DNA of 64,000 nt. Origin: JACMJP01 sp046160675. GTDB lineage: Bacteria > Bacteroidota > Bacteroidia > Chitinophagales > BACL12. The stretch lies in NCBI GenBank assembly GCA_046160675.1, contig JBJXHH010000131.1:25807-89806 (forward strand). Direction: 5' to 3'. Below the pieces are notes generated by a model. That model had not been told where the DNA came from and did not search any database. It was given only the letters and a program-made list of their open reading frames with translations. Both the position numbers and the translations under genes were made by a program. This document shows, one piece after another, positions 16,924 through 25,686 of this stretch; the first letter of the stretch is position 1, and the number at the start of each line of letters is the position of its first letter.

Positions 16924-18165
16924 TCATTTCTTTAACTTCGGGTCTAACGCATCCCGCATGCCCTCCCCTATCAGATTATAAACCGTAACTGTAATAAAAA
17001 TAGCCAGTCCCGGAAAAACTACAAGCCACCAGGCATTAAAATTTGCCCTGCCTTCATTCACTAACGAACCCCATGTTACAGTGCCCGGTGGAACCCCAAT
17101 GCCCAGAAATGATAAACTCGATTCAACTAAAATGGCGGATGCAATACCAAAGGCAATAGTAACCAAAGCCGGTGCTAGTCCATTGGGCAATGCATGTTTA
17201 AGGATAGTTTTGCTTTCGCTATAGCCAAGTGATCTCGCTGACTGAATATATTCAAGGTTGCGAATGCGCAGGAATTCTGCCCTTGTGAATCGGGCAATTC
17301 CTGTCCAACTGGTAAGCCCGATAATGATCATAATATTGATGAGGGAGGGCTTTGCAATGGCTGCTAAACTGATTATGAGAATAAACACAGGGATGGAATG
17401 AATGATTTCAATACTTCTGCTTACAATTGCATCAACCGGAATATGTACTTTTTTCCTGAGCCATGGTATTTTGCCGACAAATTTTCCAAGAAAAGAAAAT
17501 AGAAAAATCACAAATGAAAAAATAGTAATGCTCACCAATACCTGAAATATCATAGGAAAAGCCCCCTTTTCAATGGCATCGGTAAGAGTGTAACTTCTGG
17601 TTCCAAATGCATAAAACCAGGCAACTACGATCCCAAGAATCACTGTCCAGAATCTTCCTCTTGATGTTGTGAGATTTTCATCACCGAAATAACCGGCAAT
17701 ACTACCCAGGAATAACCCTATGAGTGCTGCGATTCCCATAGAAATAAAACCGATTGAAAGAGAAATTCTTGCGCCATGAATGATGCCAGACAGTACATCA
17801 CAACCTATGGAAGTAGTGCCGAGTTTATGTCTGAATTTTGCAGGCATTTCAACGATCTGCCCTTTGTTATTCTTGAACTTCTGTTCTTCATGCGGGCCTT
17901 TATAATTGGCATTAAGTAGGTCGGTTTTTGACGGAGAATAAGGTACAGGCGCCCAAATCACCTGATCATACTCTATTTGTTTCCAATCAGCAATATCAAT
18001 CTGCAATTTTTGTACTTTCCCCTCTGGCGTTTGAATTTCATAACTTTTTTTGAAAGTGAATGCCGGGAAAAATGTTTCCCCACTTATTTTGCAGAATAAA
18101 GGGCGTTCATTTGCAAGTAATGGCGCAAGTAATGCTAATGCAAGTAAAAACAAAAGAATATACAA
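16924..18165 (-). CDS. oppC: Oligopeptide ABC transporter permease OppC (start uncertain)
   Basis: This is a BPD-type permease of a peptide importer. The EAA loop is seen as YIQSARSLGYSESKTILKHALPNG, followed by LVESSLSFLGIGVPPGTVTWG, the classic DppC/OppC end. Relative to E. coli OppC it has long extra segments after the first helix and between helices. The coordinate 18165 is a TTG inside the first membrane helix, the only usual start codon in frame. The same frame is open without a stop to 18279 and encodes a plausible cytoplasmic N-terminus (DFSFRKYAWQQFKNNKPAYIS). The true start is therefore probably upstream at a non-standard codon, or a base change or indel removed the ATG. oppB lies directly upstream; no OppD/OppF ATPase is in the window. 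Confidence 0.88.
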   Translation of the reverse strand: MYILLFLLALALLAPLLANERPLFCKISGETFFPAFTFKKSYEIQTPEGKVQKLQIDIADWKQIEYDQVIWAPVPYSPSKTDLLNANYKGPHEEQKFKNNKGQIVEMPAKFRHKLGTTSIGCDVLSGIIHGARISLSIGFISMGIAALIGLFLGSIAGYFGDENLTTSRGRFWTVILGIVVAWFYAFGTRSYTLTDAIEKGAFPMIFQVLVSITIFSFVIFLFSFLGKFVGKIPWLRKKVHIPVDAIVSRSIEIIHSIPVFILIISLAAIAKPSLINIMIIIGLTSWTGIARFTRAEFLRIRNLEYIQSARSLGYSESKTILKHALPNGLAPALVTIAFGIASAILVESSLSFLGIGVPPGTVTWGSLVNEGRANFNAWWLVVFPGLAIFITVTVYNLIGEGMRDALDPKLKK

Positions 18166-18286
18166 AGAAATGTAGGCAGGCTTGTTGTTTTTAAACTGCT
18201 GCCAGGCATATTTTCTGAAACTAAAATCGGTATGTTGTGAATTTTTGATAGTTAACTTTTTTAATTTATTATTTCCTATTCATCAT

Positions 18287-19789
18287 TTATCCTTTCTTGC
18301 TATATGAAATTCTCGGATCAGCAACTGCATATAAAATATCCGCAATTAAATAACCTAATAAAGTTAAGATTCCTGTAATGGTGAAAACAGTGATGATCAT
18401 CGGGTAATCTTTATTGTTAATAGCGTAAAAGATTTCTCTGCCCATCCCGGGTATCGTAAATATTGTTTCAAGTATCACACTTCCACCGATGGCAAGGGGG
18501 AGGATGTTTGAAAATACGGTAATAACAGGTAACAAAGAGTTTCTGAAGGCATGTTTGTATATCACTTTGCCTTCAGGCAAACCTTTTGCCCTTGCTGTTC
18601 TGATGTAATCTTGGGAAATTACCTCGAGTGTTGAAACCCTGGTGATGCGACTAAGAAATGCAAGTTGCGAATAAGTGTAACAAATTGTAGGAAGTATCAA
18701 GTAAGGGAGGTACAGATTAATGCGTTGGAAAAAGTTTGTATCATCAGGAATACCTGTAACCGGTTGTACTCCTGAGGCGGGAAATAATTGCATAACATGC
18801 GGATTTGCAAAAGTCATAAGCAATAATGTTGCAAACCAAAAAGCAGGCATAGAATATAAAATGAATAAAACAACAGAGGATGTTCTGTCGAATAGTGAAT
18901 TTTTTTTTGATGCTGCTTTAATACCAATTGGTAAGCTGATAAGATATGCAAGCAAAACAGAAATGAAAGTGAAGGTAAGCGACCAGGGAACCCGTTCTTT
19001 TATTACCTGGGTAATAGGTAACTGTGTTTGATAAGATAAACCGAAATCGCCACGGATAATACCTTTACTATATATGCTTCCTTTCCCTGTAAGCCAGTTT
19101 CCATCCCCGAAAATCCAACGGTGATACTGATTATATTTATAAAAATGAACAGCAGGAATGTAGTTCTTCCATGTTGTTTTATTTTCAATCATATCTGTAT
19201 ACTTTATAGATATGCCTTCAAGAAATGTTTTTTGTGGAGAAAAAAAACTAAACTGAGAATAAATACTTGCAAGTCCACTTAATTTTGATTCTATTATTGC
19301 CGGATCATGAGTAACTGTCAATGATAAAGCGTCGTTCTTTGATAGAGATATTGCGCTTTGCACTGCATTTTCACCGAACTGATTTATTGTAGCAGTATCA
19401 GCCTTTAATTTGTCGTAACTGAGGAGCAACTCTTGTACAGCATGGTGATATACTGAAATGTATTTCCAGTTTCCGTTTTGTGCAAGGAGCCTTTGCAATG
19501 CATTTTTTTCACCCGGGTCATAGATTTTATAAAGTGTATCAGGTGTGGCAGCATTACTTATTTGTATGTAAAAAACCGGCAGGTCAAGACCAAGCCTGTG
19601 TGTCCATAACTCTTTTTGTTCAATATTGTTTTGCAGGTTAGAGAGTTGTTCTCCGCCCCCCTGTGTTCTGTTAAGCATTCTATCCACAGGGTCGCCGGGA
19701 GCATTTATGCTGATAACAAATGCAAGAAGGGAAATAATGATAAGAGTAGGAATAAAAATAAGAATCCGGCGAATCAAATATTTCAGCAT
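18287..19789 (-). CDS. oppB: Oligopeptide ABC transporter permease OppB with enlarged periplasmic loop
   Basis: This 500-residue permease has the N-terminal MLKYLIRRILIFIPTL helix, the GDPVDRML motif and the C-terminal EAA loop (ISQDYIRTARAKGLPEGKVIYKHAFRNSLLP) of OppB/DppB. E. coli relatives have about 300-340 residues. The extra length lies between helix 1 and helix 2 (about residues 50-260), a periplasmic insertion that keeps GDFGLSY just before helix 2. It lies between oppA and oppC on the same strand and forms the transport unit with them. Confidence 0.92.
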   Translation of the reverse strand: MLKYLIRRILIFIPTLIIISLLAFVISINAPGDPVDRMLNRTQGGGEQLSNLQNNIEQKELWTHRLGLDLPVFYIQISNAATPDTLYKIYDPGEKNALQRLLAQNGNWKYISVYHHAVQELLLSYDKLKADTATINQFGENAVQSAISLSKNDALSLTVTHDPAIIESKLSGLASIYSQFSFFSPQKTFLEGISIKYTDMIENKTTWKNYIPAVHFYKYNQYHRWIFGDGNWLTGKGSIYSKGIIRGDFGLSYQTQLPITQVIKERVPWSLTFTFISVLLAYLISLPIGIKAASKKNSLFDRTSSVVLFILYSMPAFWFATLLLMTFANPHVMQLFPASGVQPVTGIPDDTNFFQRINLYLPYLILPTICYTYSQLAFLSRITRVSTLEVISQDYIRTARAKGLPEGKVIYKHAFRNSLLPVITVFSNILPLAIGGSVILETIFTIPGMGREIFYAINNKDYPMIITVFTITGILTLLGYLIADILYAVADPRISYSKKG

Positions 19790-19906
19790 GTTCTCAGATA
19801 TGAGCTGAAAATTAGCATCAATTTCCTGAATAGTAAAACAGGTTCTTCACCTTCGAAAATATCGGGAACTCAATGCCGCCGAATTGTTGCAATTCAGTAA
19901 GAATTG

Positions 19907-21784
19907 TCAATTGACAGGAGCCTGCTTTTGCATTCCAGTTTCGCTGCTTCCATAAAGCGACAACAGTTTATAATAATTCAGCACAACATTAGGTCTTTCA
20001 AATGTCATGTATTGGTTGCCGAATCGTTTATGAATGACATTGCGTTTCATTGCCTGATACATAAAAACATAGGGCTGCTCATCATACACCATTTTTTGCA
20101 GTCGATGAATCATTTCAAACCTCTTTGTTTGATCTAAGGTTGTTTTGATAGAGTCAATCAATGCATCGCTTTCTGCATTCCCGAATCCTGTAAAATTTGA
20201 CCCGTTATTTTCCCATTGGCTTGTATGCCATATTTGAGTAAAATCATCAGGCAAAGAATTCCCGGCCCAGCTTCCCATTGTCATGTCAAAATTGTGCTGC
20301 CGGGTTTCTTCGTAAAGTAAATTAGAATCATAAGGCTTCAGATTTGCTTTTACGCCGGCTCTATACATTGCATCCGTTACTATTTTTGCAATATCTGCTA
20401 CTACCTTTTGGGTTGTCATATAACCATAATCAAAACTGAACTGCACTTTAACGCCGTCAATCATTTTGTCTCTTATATTATCCCCGTCTGTGTCTATCCA
20501 ACCCGCCTCATCCAATAGTTTCATAGCAGCTTCTACGTCATAATTAATGAGCGGAAGAGAACTGTTGTATTCAGGTTTAAGTGGAGAAACCATACTTGTC
20601 TGCCTGATTCCTTTTCCACTAGCAATTGTTTGAATTACTTCATCAGAGGGGGTAAGATATGCTATTGCCCGTCTTACTTTCGGGTCAGTAAAAAATGGTT
20701 TGCGCCCGCCCGTAGGTCTTGTATTCATTGCAAGGTAATTATAAGAATAGGTATCAATAAACCGGGAATTAAAATTTGCATTAAACTCCGGGTCTTTCTG
20801 TAATTCAAGCAAAGTTGCGGTGGTTATCCATGTTGTTACGTCAATTGCCTGGCTGCGTAACTCCAGCATGGTTGAGTTTTCGTCCTGGTTTACTTTGAAA
20901 ATAATTTTCTCAGGATAAGCGCATTCATAAGGGGTTGGATTTTTAAGTTTTTGCATCCAATGGTTTTGTTTTTTCTGCAGGATCAAACTTTGCCCACGGC
21001 TCCATTCTTCTACCTGGTATGGCCCGGCACCTTTCATATAGGCTGGATCGTTTCCATACTTTGCTACATCGTTAAACTTGTTGCTCCAATCTGTAATATC
21101 TTTTCCTGCTTTGTTCAAAAAATCAGGATCATCAAATTGTTCAAGAGTATAGTTGGCAAGAACATTATCAGGATCATAAAATTTCCTTTGAATTATAGGA
21201 TAATCAGTAAGAAAAATGACGTTTTGAATATACACCTGTTTCATAACTATTGTGAACTTCTGCGGATTGGTAGGGTCTGTTTCTATGTTTCTGAGCTGGG
21301 ATATATAAGGTTTCGCATTAGGGTTATTCGTAAGGGGCGACTTTGCTGCTTTCAAAGAAAAGATAACATCTTCTAATGTAATGGGCGTACCGTCATCCCA
21401 GGTAGCATCATTACGCAGGGTATAAGTATAGCGCATCATGTCTGTAGATGTATCAGGCATGCTTGTTACAAGGTCAGGAATGACAGAAAGATTAATAAGG
21501 TCATTTCTGAGGAGGAAGCAATGTGTATATTGATGTATCCAAGTTTTAGTTGCATTTACACTATTATAAGGATGTAAATGATCTGCCTCGCCTACAACAT
21601 GATTCACGATTATATTTTCAGTGCTCCAAGTGGGCAAAATTTCTGTTGCATCTGCGATAAAAACATGTTTCACTTTGTCGCTTACTTTTTCGTCAGCCCT
21701 GTTGCTGCTGCCTGAATTGTTTTTGCAGGAGGCAAATGTGAGAGAGAACAAAACAAAAAAACTTAAAAGTTGTTCCAGTTTCAT
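19907..21784 (-). CDS. oppA: Oligopeptide ABC transporter substrate-binding lipoprotein
   Basis: The frame is open further upstream, but the ATG at 21784 gives a clean lipoprotein signal (MKLEQLLSFFVLFSLTFASC, Cys20), so the protein has 625 residues. It belongs to the SBP_bac_5 family: DATWDDGTPITLEDVIFSLKA, the central KVRRAIAYLT and the C-terminal HRLQKMVYDEQPYVF are hallmark segments. It binds peptides, or another solute such as nickel or a signal peptide, and passes them to OppB/OppC. The upstream in-frame region overlaps the divergent epimerase gene, which also argues for the downstream start. Confidence 0.93.
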   Translation of the reverse strand: MKLEQLLSFFVLFSLTFASCKNNSGSSNRADEKVSDKVKHVFIADATEILPTWSTENIIVNHVVGEADHLHPYNSVNATKTWIHQYTHCFLLRNDLINLSVIPDLVTSMPDTSTDMMRYTYTLRNDATWDDGTPITLEDVIFSLKAAKSPLTNNPNAKPYISQLRNIETDPTNPQKFTIVMKQVYIQNVIFLTDYPIIQRKFYDPDNVLANYTLEQFDDPDFLNKAGKDITDWSNKFNDVAKYGNDPAYMKGAGPYQVEEWSRGQSLILQKKQNHWMQKLKNPTPYECAYPEKIIFKVNQDENSTMLELRSQAIDVTTWITTATLLELQKDPEFNANFNSRFIDTYSYNYLAMNTRPTGGRKPFFTDPKVRRAIAYLTPSDEVIQTIASGKGIRQTSMVSPLKPEYNSSLPLINYDVEAAMKLLDEAGWIDTDGDNIRDKMIDGVKVQFSFDYGYMTTQKVVADIAKIVTDAMYRAGVKANLKPYDSNLLYEETRQHNFDMTMGSWAGNSLPDDFTQIWHTSQWENNGSNFTGFGNAESDALIDSIKTTLDQTKRFEMIHRLQKMVYDEQPYVFMYQAMKRNVIHKRFGNQYMTFERPNVVLNYYKLLSLYGSSETGMQKQAPVN

Positions 21785-21794
21785 ATTCGTTGCG

Positions 21795-21823
21795 TTTTGT
21801 GCAATGTAAAGTAAATACATTTG
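21795..21823 (+). promoter_or_regulatory. Promoter of the epimerase gene, overlapping the oppA control region
   Basis: TTTTG at 21795-21799 and an exact -7 box TACATTTG at 21816-21823 are spaced by 16 nt. On the opposite strand, TACATTGC (21808-21801) may serve oppA, so the two divergent promoters would overlap. Confidence 0.45.
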
Positions 21824-21869
21824 AAGGACACAAAAAAAATGCAATTGGATTTTAAGAAACCTTTCTAAA

Positions 21870-22754
21870 ATGCAAAACATACTAATAACCGGAGGGTCAG
21901 GGTTTATCGGTAGAAAACTTTCTGAGGTTCTGCTTGCAAACGGGTATAACATTGCATGGCTAGGACGAAAAAAACCGCAAATCAATAACATAAAAACCTT
22001 TCTGTGGAATACTGATGCCGGAACAATGGAAGAGGGGGCAATAAAATGGGCTGATGCTATCATACATCTTTCAGGCGAAAACATTTCTGAAAAACGATGG
22101 ACAAAAAACCGGAAAAAGCAAATCATAGGCAGCAGGGTAAAAAGTGCAAGTGTACTTAGAAAATATCTGGAAGCTTCAGGAAAAAAGATGCAGGCAATAA
22201 TTGCCGCATCTGCAATCGGGTATTACGGTGACAGAAAAAATGAAATACTTTTTGAAGAATCAAAACCCGGCACAGGGTTCTTAAGTGAGAGTTGCGTTTC
22301 TTGGGAAAATGCTACGCAGCAGTTGCAAAACTTTGCTGAGAGATTCATCACATTCAGGATTGGGATTGTGCTGGATGAAACCGGCGGTGCAATGAAAGAA
22401 CTTACTAAGACTTTTCCCTTTGGCATAGCCCCCGTACTGGGTTCAGGCAAACAAACGTATTCATGGATCATGTTAGGAGATGTTTGCCGCATGTTCATGT
22501 TTGCATTGCAAAATAAAACCATACAGGGAGTTTATAACAGTGTGGCTCCTCAGCCTGTTTCTCAGAAGGAACTGATGAAACAAATTCTTATAAAGCAAAA
22601 AAGAAAAGCAATACTTTTCCCGGTGCCTGCGTTTGTTTTAAAAATAATGCTGGGGAAGATGGCTGCCGCAGTTCTGATAGATCAACATGTGAGTTGTAAA
22701 AAAATTCTTGATGCCGGATTTCAGTTTGAAAACGAGACCATCATAAAAAAATGA
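21870..22754 (+). CDS. TIGR01777-family NAD(P)-binding epimerase (YfcH-like)
   Basis: This 294-residue SDR-fold protein starts with MQNILITGGSGFIGRKL (Rossmann glycine motif). It has IIHLSGENIS, an ASAIGYYG active-site-like segment and the GLY-rich FRIGIVL, and ends in the DUF1731 domain (VSCKKILDAGFQF). The layout is that of TIGR01777/YfcH proteins, annotated as nucleoside-diphosphate-sugar epimerases though their reaction is not established. It is monocistronic with a strong bidirectional terminator. Confidence 0.92.
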   Translation: MQNILITGGSGFIGRKLSEVLLANGYNIAWLGRKKPQINNIKTFLWNTDAGTMEEGAIKWADAIIHLSGENISEKRWTKNRKKQIIGSRVKSASVLRKYLEASGKKMQAIIAASAIGYYGDRKNEILFEESKPGTGFLSESCVSWENATQQLQNFAERFITFRIGIVLDETGGAMKELTKTFPFGIAPVLGSGKQTYSWIMLGDVCRMFMFALQNKTIQGVYNSVAPQPVSQKELMKQILIKQKRKAILFPVPAFVLKIMLGKMAAAVLIDQHVSCKKILDAGFQFENETIIKK

Positions 22755-22785
22755 GGCTTTCACTGAAGTGAAAGCCTCATTTTTT
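22751..22785. terminator. Bidirectional terminator
   Basis: ATGAGGCTTTCAC and GTGAAAGCCTCAT form a perfect 13-bp stem with a TGAA loop. T-runs follow it on both strands. It overlaps the epimerase stop and also ends the converging T9SS operon (stop at 22800). Confidence 0.93.
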
Positions 22786-22799
22786 AAAACCAATTTTTT

Positions 22800-23516
22800 T
22801 TAATCTTTAACAGCTAATTTTTTTGTTGCCACTATTTCATTTTTTGCATTCATGAATTGCACAAAATAAATTCCTTCAGGAAGGCTGCTAATATTCATTG
22901 TCATTATCCCTGAAGTTGTAGTCCAGGCAGAGGAGCTTACAACTTTTCCAACTATGTTCACAATGTTTATTTGAGAAATGTTGCTGGTGTAAGATGCCAA
23001 GAGGTTAATATCCGATACTGCCGGGTTTGGATACAATGTGAAACTGTTTTCTGCATTAGGGCTGAAAAACCCAACATCTCCAGTAAGCATTGCATGAAAT
23101 ACAGCAGTGGCGTTATAATTAGCACTGTCAGCTATGCTGTAAAACAGAACTTCTACATGACCGGTGCCAGGTATTGCCGGTCCGTCAGGGGCATTCGTAG
23201 CATCAAACTTTGCGTAAACAGTTCCTGTTCCGCCGCTGGTGAGGCTGAAGCCATAGCTGGGGGCATCAGCAAATGGTGCCCAGCAAAGGTTCGGATCGCA
23301 GATGGAGGATTCCCAACCTGATGTAATGCTGTTAATCGTCCTTTTCCAGGTAAGTACCTGGGTTTCAGGTCCATTGTTGGTCAATTCTGCATGAGCTTCT
23401 GCAATAGTATTGGCATCTCCAGTTACTTCCACCGGATTTGGGCTTAGGACTAAGTTTTGCCCAAAAGCAGAGGTTGTAACACAAAGGATAAGGAGGTAAA
23501 AAAGTATTTTTCGCAT
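22800..23516 (-). CDS. Small T9SS-secreted protein
   Basis: This 238-residue protein has a signal peptide (1-19, ending AFGQ). Its beta-sandwich-like middle carries two close cysteines (SICDPNLC), and its type A T9SS sorting domain starts at FTLYPNPAVSD. The middle part reads like an Ig-type or 'choice-of-anchor' domain, with LTNNGPETQVLTWKR at its start. The gene lies 5 bp after the larger Omp28-like gene, so the two form an operon and probably act on the same surface structure. No enzymatic motif was found. Confidence 0.82.
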   Translation of the reverse strand: MRKILFYLLILCVTTSAFGQNLVLSPNPVEVTGDANTIAEAHAELTNNGPETQVLTWKRTINSITSGWESSICDPNLCWAPFADAPSYGFSLTSGGTGTVYAKFDATNAPDGPAIPGTGHVEVLFYSIADSANYNATAVFHAMLTGDVGFFSPNAENSFTLYPNPAVSDINLLASYTSNISQINIVNIVGKVVSSSAWTTTSGIMTMNISSLPEGIYFVQFMNAKNEIVATKKLAVKD

Positions 23517-23521
23517 AGTTG

Positions 23522-25558
23522 TTATTTTATTACATTGAATTTGCCTGCCGGGCTTGTATTCACCCCGTCAGATAAAGTATAGAAATACATTCCGCTTTGC
23601 AGGTTGCTTACATTAACAGTGTGACTTACTGCGCCTGCGGGCACTTGTTCAGAACTGATGATCTTTCCTGTTATATCAGTTATTTGTATAAGCATTCCTT
23701 CTGAAATGTTGTTTAGTTCTATTATTGTTTCTGTATTTGCCGGGTTAGGTGATGCATTCCCCAACAGACCTTGAAGGGCATTATCAAAATCAATGCCTTC
23801 TATCAGCCCTTTAAAGTATTGATAGCTAAGATCAAGGATGGCGTTGCGTATATCGGCTTCAATAATTTGTTCTAAACCAATGCCGAGGTAAACAGTTTTA
23901 TAGCCATCAACTTCAGAACGAATGCCTGCAACATCATTGTCATTTCCATCCCATGAAAAGATTGGAATGCCATTATCATCAGCAGGTTCGATCAGTTCAG
24001 GATAATAATTTGCAGGATAATAATCATCGTCAATGGTTGATGCTGCGGTAGTGCCGAACCATACATCAGATGCTATTGATGTAAGGTCAGTAGAGCCTGC
24101 ATCATCATTCACAAATGTTGCATGCAGGTAATCTTCATAAAAATTCTTTGCAGCAGGTAAGCCATTGTCAGCATAAAAGTCTATCTCCCAGCCAATGTCC
24201 TGGCCTGAAATGAAAAGGTTGCCGCCGTTTTCAAGATAAGTGGTCAGGTTTTCCCGCAACTCATCTTTTGTGAGTGCCGGGAATGTCCAGCCTACATTGT
24301 AATAAACATTTTCAACTCCTGCCAGCGCACCGCCCTTCATTCCAGCATTAAACACATTGTCAGTTGTCATGCCTGAGGTTGTGATACCAGCAGCAGAAAT
24401 TCCGTCTTCATAAAACACTTCATTTTCCCATGTTCCGTATAGAGAACCATCTCCGAAAGCTGAGTTGTTGTTTACGATCAGGTCAGTAACATCCTGGATG
24501 GTATAATAACGCAGAACCATCGGGCTCCAGGTGGGTTCATCATCATTAGTAACGGTAACAGTATAAGAACCGATACCTGAGCCTGCACCTGTCATCACAT
24601 GTACATGAAGAGGTATTTCGCTTAGAGCATCAGAAGTAACTGTTGAACCTGAGGTAATAGTCGTTCCATCATACATCAGTGAAGCATCCCAACCTGCAGG
24701 TTGCTGGGCATCAAGAGTAATAGTGAGGTTTGCATCTGCATCACCAAGGTTGATCACATTACTTTCAAACATGCCACCCTCTTCAGTGAAGGTGTTATCT
24801 GATACATTCACTACTTCAACATCGGGATCGCCGGTGGCGCCAGAATTTAATATTTCTTTTGTTGTTGAATTCTGAACCCATGCTACAACATAAATTTCAT
24901 CATCATCATATTCTGAATCAAGTGGATAAGAATAATCGTATTCAATTGATGAGCCTGTTGATGCGAGAGTAATTACAACACCGCCTGTGCCCGTTAAGCT
25001 TTCCCGAAATACGTTTGGAAATTCTGTTTCCCCGTTACTTCCCGGGGCAGACGAGTAATCAATTAGGCCTTCTATTACAGCAGCTTTCAGCCTGAAACTT
25101 CCTGAAGGGACAGTGCCAACAGTTTGTATCTCGATGTGTACATTTCTGGTAGAACCAACAGTAGTTTCAGTAACTAAAACTCTTATTGGGCTGCTTTCTG
25201 AAGTCAGGTCATTCACTACATCCTGCGTAATGTTAACCGGGCTTCCGTAACCTACTCCATCGCCATACATATCCGGTACACCAAGCACACCATAGTAAGT
25301 TACCATTACATCACTTTCTGTAGGGTTAAAATCATACATAGGATCTACTCCCGGCCAAGAAGTATGATAAGCGATGTGATGTACATTCGTTTCATTAGCT
25401 AGATAAACTGGATGGAAAATTGGATTCTGATCAGCGCACGGCTCGCATGATGCCTGCGTAAAATGTTCAAACAAAGGATATTTTTTTGCCTGGGCAAAAA
25501 TTGTATTTGCAGTTAAATCAAAAACAATTAACAGGGAAACAACGTAAAACTTTTTCAT
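23522..25558 (-). CDS. Omp28-like T9SS-secreted protein
   Basis: This 678-residue protein has a signal peptide (1-23). An Omp28-like thioredoxin-fold domain begins KYPLFEHFTQASCEPC with a CxxC pair (Cys38, Cys41), followed by HHIAYHTSWPG. The centre is beta-rich, and about residues 410-590 resemble a ThuA/flavodoxin-like domain (GGNLFISGQDIGWEIDFY). The final T9SS sorting domain starts ASPNPANTETI. Omp28-like domains are common in Bacteroidota surface proteins, but their biochemical role is unclear. The CxxC could allow redox or disulfide chemistry. It is the first gene of a two-gene operon with a good promoter. Confidence 0.85.
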   Translation of the reverse strand: MKKFYVVSLLIVFDLTANTIFAQAKKYPLFEHFTQASCEPCADQNPIFHPVYLANETNVHHIAYHTSWPGVDPMYDFNPTESDVMVTYYGVLGVPDMYGDGVGYGSPVNITQDVVNDLTSESSPIRVLVTETTVGSTRNVHIEIQTVGTVPSGSFRLKAAVIEGLIDYSSAPGSNGETEFPNVFRESLTGTGGVVITLASTGSSIEYDYSYPLDSEYDDDEIYVVAWVQNSTTKEILNSGATGDPDVEVVNVSDNTFTEEGGMFESNVINLGDADANLTITLDAQQPAGWDASLMYDGTTITSGSTVTSDALSEIPLHVHVMTGAGSGIGSYTVTVTNDDEPTWSPMVLRYYTIQDVTDLIVNNNSAFGDGSLYGTWENEVFYEDGISAAGITTSGMTTDNVFNAGMKGGALAGVENVYYNVGWTFPALTKDELRENLTTYLENGGNLFISGQDIGWEIDFYADNGLPAAKNFYEDYLHATFVNDDAGSTDLTSIASDVWFGTTAASTIDDDYYPANYYPELIEPADDNGIPIFSWDGNDNDVAGIRSEVDGYKTVYLGIGLEQIIEADIRNAILDLSYQYFKGLIEGIDFDNALQGLLGNASPNPANTETIIELNNISEGMLIQITDITGKIISSEQVPAGAVSHTVNVSNLQSGMYFYTLSDGVNTSPAGKFNVIK

Positions 25559-25587
25559 ATTTCAATTGTATTATTTATTCAAGAGTA

Positions 25588-25617
25588 CAAATTTACACAA
25601 AAATCCCCTGTGTTCAA
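25588..25617 (-). promoter_or_regulatory. Promoter of the Omp28-like operon
   Basis: On the minus strand an exact -7 box TAAATTTG (25595-25588) is preceded by TTG (25617-25615) at 19 nt, the canonical Bacteroidota arrangement. The ATG follows 29 nt downstream. Confidence 0.62.
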
Positions 25618-25686
25618 GCGGTTTTGCCATCTTTGTGTCAGATTCGGAAATAACAGTTTATCAAATAGTGTAGATTCAAAATAGCG

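Noticed and set aside
21785..22126. 114-residue N-terminal extension of OppA
   Set aside because: It overlaps the divergent epimerase gene and would hide the lipoprotein signal that begins at 21784.
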